The notes under the pieces are model-generated. The model searched no databases, was not told the DNA's origin, and saw nothing but the letters and a program-made list of their open reading frames with translations. Shown piece after piece: positions 58,779-64,000 of a DNA stretch of 64,000 bases (positions within the stretch are counted from its first letter, which is position 1; every line of letters begins with the position of its first letter). The position numbers were made by a program, and so were the translations under genes. This stretch comes from Infirmifilum sp. NZ (GTDB lineage: Archaea; Thermoproteota; Thermoprotei; Thermofilales; Thermofilaceae): positions 1,412,451-1,476,450 of the forward strand of contig NZ_CP094288.1 in NCBI RefSeq assembly GCF_022693705.1, given 5' to 3'.

Positions 58779-60089
58779 CTAGACAGTTATACCGGCTTCG
58801 CGGTTCACGCGTAGCCAGAAAATCTCGAAAAGCAGGTTCAGGCTCACTCCTCTGCGAACCACACCCGACCACTTCTTATCAAGCTTTGCCCCAGCCTCGA
58901 ATGCCTGCCTCGTCAGATCCAGCATATCCTTAGTGGTGGCTCTCCCAGCTAGAAACTCCTCCCGTAGCCGCAAAGCCTCAGCGAACAGCTCCCTTTCCAG
59001 CTTATCGATCTCACTCCTAATGGCTTCAGCGTACTTAGGGTATGAGACGAGCATCTTCCTGTGCAGGGCCTCGTGCACCCACCAGTAGCTCTGCGGGTCG
59101 TACCTATCCGTGGGGCTTGCCCCTAGATCGGGGAGGCCCGCCTCTAGGAAGACAGGCTTGTAGAGGGATATACACGGCGAGGAGGTCCCGGTTACGAAGA
59201 CTACGGGAACCTTCTCGTACAGCAAGGCTATCATGGAGCCAGCCGTCTGGCTGGGCCTCGTGACGCCACCCGCGTGCATGCAGATATCCCTCATTGAACC
59301 CCTTGCGGGAGAGTAGCCGCCGTACCGGGCATGGCTTCTCATGAGCTGGCTGATCTTCCAGAAGTCCAGCTCTCCCTTATGAGCCTCAAGGAAGCCCTGC
59401 GTGTACCTCTGCCTTTCCACCCCCTTAGCCACCCTGGTGTACAGGAAGTCCGAGAAATGCCTGGCGAAGTCCAGCCTTTCTAGACCCCTTGAGCTCATGT
59501 AGCCCCGTAGGCTTTCCGATGCCTCGTCCCACTTGTCGTAGATCGACAGAGCGTTCGAAATGCTCCTCACCCCTCTAACCCTCTCAGCAACCCAGTACTT
59601 GCCTGCGGTTTCTAGAACCCACGCCTCCCGAGGGTCGGAGATTATGAACGAGTTATGGTAGTAGAGTTTCCCATTTCTCCTGCAGTTGCCACCCTGTCCG
59701 TACTCCTCCAGCAACCGGGTTACCACGTCCAGGGCCTCTCTGGCCGTCTTGGCGCGCTCTAAGCCAAGGCGGACGAGATCCATCCCCGTCAAGCCGCTTT
59801 CAGCGTACGGCTCCTTGGTGAAAACAGCCTCATTGCCGATGGCTACACCGTACTCGTTCACACCCATCTCGGCGCCCCACATCCACCACGGTCGGGAAAT
59901 AACCGCGGCGTAAGTTTCCTCCACTTGCTCTACTTCAATGTACGTGCACTTAACCTTCTTCTCCGCGTGCCTTTTCCGCGGCAGGAACTCTACAACCTGC
60001 GCCTCGTTCGGGTCCCTGTCGCTGTTTTTCGCGAAGATCGTCACACCGTGCTTCGTGTACTCGCCTAAAGCTACGAGTGTGTCGCACAC
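58779..60089 (-). CDS. Peptidase C69/secernin-like Ntn hydrolase
   Basis: 436 aa. The N-terminus M-C-D-T puts the nucleophile Cys at position 2, exposed when Met is removed, followed by FAKNSDRDPNEAQ, PWWMWGAEMGVNEYGVAIGNEAV and NSFIISDPREAWVLETAGKYW, all family signatures. Dipeptidases and acylases of this fold hydrolyse amide bonds; the substrate is unknown. No signal peptide, so cytosolic. Transcribed alone, after the nickel/cobalt importer operon. Confidence 0.82.
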   Translation of the reverse strand: MCDTLVALGEYTKHGVTIFAKNSDRDPNEAQVVEFLPRKRHAEKKVKCTYIEVEQVEETYAAVISRPWWMWGAEMGVNEYGVAIGNEAVFTKEPYAESGLTGMDLVRLGLERAKTAREALDVVTRLLEEYGQGGNCRRNGKLYYHNSFIISDPREAWVLETAGKYWVAERVRGVRSISNALSIYDKWDEASESLRGYMSSRGLERLDFARHFSDFLYTRVAKGVERQRYTQGFLEAHKGELDFWKISQLMRSHARYGGYSPARGSMRDICMHAGGVTRPSQTAGSMIALLYEKVPVVFVTGTSSPCISLYKPVFLEAGLPDLGASPTDRYDPQSYWWVHEALHRKMLVSYPKYAEAIRSEIDKLERELFAEALRLREEFLAGRATTKDMLDLTRQAFEAGAKLDKKWSGVVRRGVSLNLLFEIFWLRVNREAGITV

Positions 60090-60115
60090 ATTAGAATCTC
60101 CTTCGAAATTCTATA

Positions 60116-60847
60116 TTAGCCTTCACCACATCCTGTAAACTCGGCGGACAAGCCCGCCTCGGCTAGCACATCCTCAGGCACGCTTGGGGGACCGCTCCAG
60201 ACAACCCTGCCGTCGAGGAGCACATACACCCTGTCTGCGATCACCCTAGCCAGCTCCACGTCCTGCGTCGCCACGAGTAACGCCTTACCCTCCCTGCGTA
60301 GCTGGCAAACGGTCCCGAGGAGGAGCTTCACGCTACGCGCGTCGAGGTTCGCTGTCGGCTCGTCGAGCAGAATGAAGTCTGGATCGTAAACGAGGACCGA
60401 CGCGATAGCCACCCTCCTTTTCTCGCCGAAGCTCAGAGCGTGGACAGGCCTCTCCAGCAACCCCTCTACGCCCAGCCGCCTGCTCACGCGCACCACCCTC
60501 TCCTCCTTCTCCGCCTCCGTGAGGCCCAGCTGGTCCAGGGCGAACATCAGCTCATCGCGGACAGTGGGGTTGAAGAGCTGGTCATCCGGGTCCTGGAACA
60601 CCAGGCCGATCCTCCTCCTAGCGTGGGGTAGCTGGCTGTAAATGTCCTCGCCATCCAGAAGCACCCGCCCCCTCTTCACCCTGACGAGACCCGCCATAGC
60701 GAGGAGCAGGGTCGTCTTACCCGACCCGTTGGACCCCAGCAGGCACGCCACCTCCCCGCGCCTCGCCTCGACGCTCACCCCTCTGAGCACGTCCCCGGCT
60801 ACAGGGAGCGAAACCCAAAGGTCCACAGCCTCAAGCGCCCCGCTCAT
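60116..60847 (-). CDS. cbiO: Nickel/cobalt ECF importer ATPase CbiO
   Basis: 243 aa from ATG 60847, overlapping the cbiQ stop as ATGA. Walker A GSNGSGKTT, Q-loop FQDPDDQLF, signature LSFGEKRR, Walker B FILLDEP and the H-loop position occupied by Gln (VATQDVELA) instead of His. A missing H-loop His would weaken hydrolysis, but this varies in CbiO proteins. Last gene of the cbiMNQO operon. Confidence 0.85.
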   Translation of the reverse strand: MSGALEAVDLWVSLPVAGDVLRGVSVEARRGEVACLLGSNGSGKTTLLLAMAGLVRVKRGRVLLDGEDIYSQLPHARRRIGLVFQDPDDQLFNPTVRDELMFALDQLGLTEAEKEERVVRVSRRLGVEGLLERPVHALSFGEKRRVAIASVLVYDPDFILLDEPTANLDARSVKLLLGTVCQLRREGKALLVATQDVELARVIADRVYVLLDGRVVWSGPPSVPEDVLAEAGLSAEFTGCGEG

Positions 60848-61593
60848 AGCACCCCCACGAGGATCATCAGAAGCCCAGCTGAAAGCGCAGTTAAAAACGC
60901 ATCCCACATGCTGAACCTCGCCCGGGCCGTCTTCCTATTGCCCTCGAAGCTGAAGCTTCTAGCGGTGTAAGCGAGGCGCGCCCAATAGGCCTTAGCGTAA
61001 GCTCCCGCCAGGATGCTCCCGGCAACGCTGTTCACGACGCGCCACGTGAGGCGCCTGCTACTCGTGAAGAGCCTAGCCTCACGCGCCGAGAGCAGGCGGA
61101 GGGTCTTCCAGGTGAACAGCGGGATGTACCTGAGCGTGAACGCCAGCTCGTCCCCCAGGTAGCCCAGGGCGCCTAGCCCCCTAACCCCCTCGACGAAGCC
61201 CCGCCAGCCCGTAAGGCTGTAGAACGCCGTGAACAGGGAGGCCGACGCCACGGCGCGAGCAATGAAGACCGCGGCCGGCGCCCCCTTGGCCGGGAGCACC
61301 CCGAGCACAGCTGGAGCAGAAACAGAGGCTGCAAAGGCAAGTGCTGCTGTGGAGACGAACAACCACTCCTTGAGCTTTCCAGCGATCAGCGCTAAGAGGC
61401 CCGAGGCTACCACAGCTACCGCGAGAGCCCAAAGCCGGGCGCTGAAGGCCGCGGACGCTGTCGTCAGAACCCCTAGCAGTAGAGCCAGGGTGCTGTTCAG
61501 GCTTGACGCGCGGCCCGAAGACAGTGCGTCGAGCACAGAGGGTACTGCGCGCAGGAAGGTAAGAGTCGGAGAAAAAACCTTCTTTTCTGCCAA
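60844..61593 (-). CDS. cbiQ: Nickel/cobalt ECF importer membrane subunit CbiQ
   Basis: 249 aa with five or six hydrophobic helices and the CbiQ-type coupling region AREARLFTSSRRLTWRVVNSVAGSILAGAYAKAYWARLAYTARSF. The A-R-G coupling motif is degenerate (TARSF). Located between the PDGLE protein and cbiO, 4 bases from the former. Confidence 0.78.
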   Translation of the reverse strand: MAEKKVFSPTLTFLRAVPSVLDALSSGRASSLNSTLALLLGVLTTASAAFSARLWALAVAVVASGLLALIAGKLKEWLFVSTAALAFAASVSAPAVLGVLPAKGAPAAVFIARAVASASLFTAFYSLTGWRGFVEGVRGLGALGYLGDELAFTLRYIPLFTWKTLRLLSAREARLFTSSRRLTWRVVNSVAGSILAGAYAKAYWARLAYTARSFSFEGNRKTARARFSMWDAFLTALSAGLLMILVGVL

Positions 61594-61597
61594 GCTC

Positions 61598-61891
61598 CTA
61601 CCTCAGGACCTTCACGATTAGGAACGCCAGTCCCAGGACTACCGCCACACCAATAACGCCTGAAACCATGTAGCCGAGCCAGTCCGGCAGGCCCGGTACA
61701 GTGTAGTCTAGGAATGGTGTCCAGTTGATCTCTTCCGTGGTCTCGTTGAGCCCGAGAGTCTCTGCCGCGAGGTCTAGCGGCTCGTGGTAGCCCACCAAGT
61801 TTGCGAGAAATACTCCAAAGATCGGGCTCAGGATTATAAGCACTGCGATCGTTAGGAAGGCTTTCCTGTGCTTCGAGAAGTACTCCCTCAT
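61598..61891 (-). CDS. CbiN-like PDGLE-domain membrane subunit
   Basis: 97 aa from ATG 61891 with GGGGTGAGAG before it; a longer start at 61909 would overlap cbiM. An N-terminal helix (AFLTIAVLIILSPIFGVFLANLVGY), an extracytoplasmic loop containing FLDYTVPGLPDWLGYMVSGVIG and a C-terminal helix fit PDGLE proteins, which replace CbiN in many nickel/cobalt importers and are needed for metal loading of CbiM. Confidence 0.78.
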   Translation of the reverse strand: MREYFSKHRKAFLTIAVLIILSPIFGVFLANLVGYHEPLDLAAETLGLNETTEEINWTPFLDYTVPGLPDWLGYMVSGVIGVAVVLGLAFLIVKVLR

Positions 61892-61895
61892 GCTC

Positions 61896-62510
61896 TCACC
61901 CCTTAACAAGCTCCGGGTGGCTGGATCTCAGGTAGGAGTAGACACCCGCCGTTATCAATCCCTCAACGACCCCCAGGAGCGCGTGCCAGCCCCCCATCAC
62001 CGGGACCGTGACGCTGTGACCGTAGAGGAAGCTCGCCGAGGTGCCGAGCTCAATCCCGCATACGATCCCGGCGAGGGTGATGCTCAGCCAGCCTGCTAGG
62101 AAGCTGGCCAAGACCCTGTGTCTCTCCGGGAAAGCCTTGTAGACCGCGTAGCCTGTGAACACGGCTACGACAGCCATGTTGAGCACGTTTGCCCCGAGGG
62201 TCGTGATCCCCCCGTCGTGGAACACGAGCGCCTGCGTGATCAGAACGAGGGTGAGCGCGAGGTAGCCCAGCCAGGGCCCCATTAAGATGGCCGCGAGCGC
62301 GCCTCCGACGAGGTGGAGCGAGGTCCCGCCAGGTATGGGCCAGTTCAGCATCTGCGCGACGAATATCGCAGCTGCCATAACCGGTAGTAGTGTCTTCGCC
62401 TCCTCCGGTGCGCTACGGGCTTTCTTAACCGCGAGAAGGCCTACGGCAAGCGAGATGATGTACGTCACAGCACACGTCAAAGGGTCAAGGTACCCGTCGG
62501 GTATGTGCAT
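61896..62510 (-). CDS. cbiM: Nickel/cobalt ECF substrate-binding subunit CbiM
   Basis: 204 aa. The start at ATG 62510 is fixed by the invariant mature N-terminus MHIPDGYLDP, where the amine and His 2 bind Ni/Co; a leaderless promoter box (TTTATACTT, about 62537-62545) lies 27-35 bases upstream. Further family motifs are PGGTSLHLVGGALAAILMGPWLG and ALVFHDGGITTLGANVLNMA with the other metal-binding His residues. First gene of cbiM-N-Q-O; regulation by a metal sensor is likely but no site is evident. Confidence 0.92.
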   Translation of the reverse strand: MHIPDGYLDPLTCAVTYIISLAVGLLAVKKARSAPEEAKTLLPVMAAAIFVAQMLNWPIPGGTSLHLVGGALAAILMGPWLGYLALTLVLITQALVFHDGGITTLGANVLNMAVVAVFTGYAVYKAFPERHRVLASFLAGWLSITLAGIVCGIELGTSASFLYGHSVTVPVMGGWHALLGVVEGLITAGVYSYLRSSHPELVKG

Positions 62511-62588
62511 GAAGGTCAGTGTAAGATTTGTTGCATAAAGTATAAACTTTTCACCCGATAATATATTTAGGTATGCTAGTATTACCAA

Positions 62589-62614
62589 CTCGAGAAATAT
62601 TTAAAGCTCTCGAG
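62589..62614 (+). promoter_or_regulatory. TATA box bracketed by a perfect inverted repeat
   Basis: CTCGAGA (62589-62595) and TCTCGAG (62608-62614) flank AATATTTAAAG, a TATA-like box 30-40 bases before ATG 62637. A regulator dimer bound here would block TBP. The only nearby genes are the UbiA-family gene (downstream) and cbiM (divergent). Confidence 0.5.
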
Positions 62615-62636
62615 CGCCCTGTTCCTCTGATCTAGC

Positions 62637-63533
62637 ATGCCGCAACTCAAAGGCTGGTTTATGGCGACGAGACCTTGGTCGTTCGTAATGACGGTAATAT
62701 CTGTCACGGCAGCTACAGCCTACGCTTACTACGTTACCGGCGTATTCAACTTGGCTTTCTACGTCGCGACGGTCTTGGGCGTAACTCTACTCCACGCCTC
62801 TGCAAACGTGCTGAACGACTACTACGACACTATGAAGGGCGTTGACGTCCCAGGCGCTCCCACAACTACCTACAGACCCCACCCGCTTATAACAGGCTTC
62901 ACAACCCCCAAGGGTTTGAGAAACTACGGCCTAGGGCTCCTAGCGGGAGGCCTGCTCTTCGCCCTCGCGCTCGCTGTGTACAGGACCCTAATCGTGGTCA
63001 TACTGGCGCTCGCCGGCGTCCTCTTCGTCATCGGCTACTCCGGCCCACCGGGCCTAAAGTACAGGGCGCTTGGGGAGCTGGCTGTGTTTCTCAGCTGGGG
63101 CCCCCTGATGTGGCTTGGAACATTCTACGTGCAGACAGGATTCCTCGACTGCAAGCCCGTTCTTGCGAGCATCCCAGTGGGACTCCTTGTAGCCGCGGTC
63201 CTCACGGCCAACAACCTGAGGGACATAGAGTTCGACAAGAGCAGGGGCGCAGTAACACTAGAGGTTATCCTGGGCAGGGAGAAGGGGCTCAAGTTCTTCG
63301 AGTACTTCGAGATCTACGCGGCGTACCTGGCCCTCGCTCTACTCGTCCTAGCGGGGCTCCTGCCCCTCCTCGCGCTCCTACCGCTCCTAATAATACCCCA
63401 AGCGGTCAGGCTTGTGAGAACCTTCCAACGGGAGATCCCCCCAGCAGCAGACCCCATGACAGCACAGCTAGTCCAAAACTTCGGAACGCTTTTGGTCATC
63501 GGAATAATCCTAGGAGCCCTCACAGGAATTTAA
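62637..63533 (+). CDS. UbiA-family prenyltransferase, MenA-like
   Basis: 298 aa with about nine membrane helices. The first Asp-rich motif NVLNDYYDTMKG (N-D-x-x-D) and the second NNLRDIEFDKSRG (D-x-x-x-D) bind Mg-prenyl diphosphate. The sequence ATRPWSFVMTVISV and the motif spacing are closest to 1,4-dihydroxy-2-naphthoate prenyltransferase (menaquinone synthesis) rather than the archaeal digeranylgeranylglyceryl synthase, but this is a judgement. Convergent with ctaB. Confidence 0.8.
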   Translation: MPQLKGWFMATRPWSFVMTVISVTAATAYAYYVTGVFNLAFYVATVLGVTLLHASANVLNDYYDTMKGVDVPGAPTTTYRPHPLITGFTTPKGLRNYGLGLLAGGLLFALALAVYRTLIVVILALAGVLFVIGYSGPPGLKYRALGELAVFLSWGPLMWLGTFYVQTGFLDCKPVLASIPVGLLVAAVLTANNLRDIEFDKSRGAVTLEVILGREKGLKFFEYFEIYAAYLALALLVLAGLLPLLALLPLLIIPQAVRLVRTFQREIPPAADPMTAQLVQNFGTLLVIGIILGALTGI

Positions 63534-63539
63534 CCCTGC

Positions 63540-63582
63540 CTAAAAAGTTCGTCCTCACTTAATTTTATTTTTACTTTACTAC
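63540..63582. terminator. T-rich convergent terminator region
   Basis: Between the two convergent prenyltransferase genes the sequence CTTAATTTTATTTTTACTTT holds runs of T on the plus strand; the A-runs just before it serve the opposite strand less clearly. T-tracts are the usual archaeal termination signal. Confidence 0.4.
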
Positions 63583-64000
63583 AAGGAGCAAGAAGAAGAC
63601 CGCCATGAACATGTTAACGAACTTGAACGCCTTGTACGCCCACCTGCCGTACTCGCCGCTGCGGAGGCCTTTCACCAGGTAGAAGCCCGCAACTGCTAGA
63701 AGAGCCAGCGACGCGACGAGGCCGATAGGCGAGAGAACCCCCACAGCCCACGTCACGACGGCGATGACCGCCACTAAAAGCAGCGCCACGAGGGAGCCGA
63801 GCACCCCGGCTCTCTCCCCCTTGGCAGCGGGCAGCATCGGGACCCCCGCCCTCCTGTAGTCTTCGACGTAGTAGGTAGCGAGCGTCCAGATGTGCACGTT
63901 GCTCCACAGCGCTACAAGCAGCATTAAGAGGGCTCCAGGGACGCCGAAAGAGCCTGTGGCACCTGCCCACCCGCCGAGCGCCGGCATCCCGCCGGCGAAG
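63571..64000 (-). CDS. ctaB: Protoheme IX farnesyltransferase CtaB, 5' partial
   Basis: The frame stays open to the right edge, so the N-terminus is outside the window. The visible part has GGMPALGGWAGATGS, WTLATYYVEDYRRAGVPMLP and three further membrane helices, all characteristic of CtaB/heme O synthase, which farnesylates heme b for terminal oxidases. Only the C-terminal half is seen; the first Asp-rich motif is missing. Confidence 0.85.
   Translation of the reverse strand, partial: FAGGMPALGGWAGATGSFGVPGALLMLLVALWSNVHIWTLATYYVEDYRRAGVPMLPAAKGERAGVLGSLVALLLVAVIAVVTWAVGVLSPIGLVASLALLAVAGFYLVKGLRSGEYGRWAYKAFKFVNMFMAVFFLLLVVK

Noticed and set aside
1..64000. CRISPR arrays, rRNA genes, insertion sequences, prophage
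   Set aside because: No regularly spaced repeats, rRNA cores, transposases or phage structural genes were seen on either strand.

Overview
The window is chromosomal DNA of a hyperthermophilic crenarchaeote (Thermoproteota), with gene content closest to what I know of Thermofilum-like organisms; no species can be named from this sequence alone. The archaeal signs are a RadA recombinase and a RadA paralogue, archaeal-type PheS/PheT, ribosomal protein S25e, an NreA DNA-repair protein with a PCNA-binding tail, an Lhr helicase, a geranylgeranyl-reductase-family flavoprotein, a tRNA-Tyr with an intron at the canonical 37/38 position, candidate C/D-box guide RNAs, and many TATA boxes about 25-30 bases before a start codon (leaderless transcripts). 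GC content is high except for a visibly AT-richer island at about 8.2-11.4 kb. Genes are tightly packed, with many ATGA/GTGA stop-start overlaps.

Layout. 0-2.2 kb: acetyltransferase end, P-loop protein, DHH phosphoesterase. 2.2-5.5 kb: a four-gene operon for a multisubunit dye-linked amino-acid (proline-dehydrogenase-like) dehydrogenase. 5.6-8.1 kb: di-iron/MBL protein, intron-containing tRNA-Tyr, a small nuclease-like protein, and an HTH-CBS regulator with a striking tandem operator. 8.05-12.7 kb: an AT-rich island (transglutaminase-like and membrane proteins plus a frameshifted gene) lying between intact nreA and a decayed partial second copy of nreA. 12.7-16.1 kb: a complete ECF-type ABC importer. 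16-21.3 kb: aldo/keto reductase, a pilin-like pair of surface proteins, and a thymidylate-synthase-like protein. 21.3-29.4 kb: SufS, PheS-PheT-HAD, a glucan phosphorylase and an iron alcohol dehydrogenase.

29.4-41.5 kb: a THEP1/SurE/formyl-THF-ligase/nucleotidyltransferase operon on the minus strand, HIT-Dph6-RACo-amidohydrolase on the plus strand, an ATP-cone protein, a V4R/roadblock pair, a radical-SAM protein and a pair of zinc-ribbon membrane proteins. 41.5-49.8 kb: a candidate guide RNA, two uncharacterised proteins, RadA, S25e, a charged winged-helix protein and Lhr. 49.8-52.2 kb: the most interesting module, a four-gene overlapping operon of winged-helix protein, RecA-fold-like protein without a P-loop, RadA paralogue and Cas4/RecB-like nuclease. 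52.2-57 kb: zinc-ribbon thymidylate kinase, PLD nuclease, an AIRS-ThiN fusion, a C/D-box RNA predicted to target the 16S 530 loop, AlaX and a methyltransferase. 57-64 kb: geranylgeranyl reductase, DUF488, a C69-type hydrolase, a CbiMNQO nickel/cobalt importer, a UbiA/MenA prenyltransferase and the end of CtaB.

Themes that join up: DNA recombination and repair (NreA, RadA, RadA paralogue operon, Lhr, possibly the 45 kb winged-helix protein), thymidylate and folate metabolism (ThyA-like, Tmk, formyl-THF ligase family), two energy-coupling-factor importers, and isoprenoid or quinone chemistry (UbiA/MenA, CtaB, GGR).
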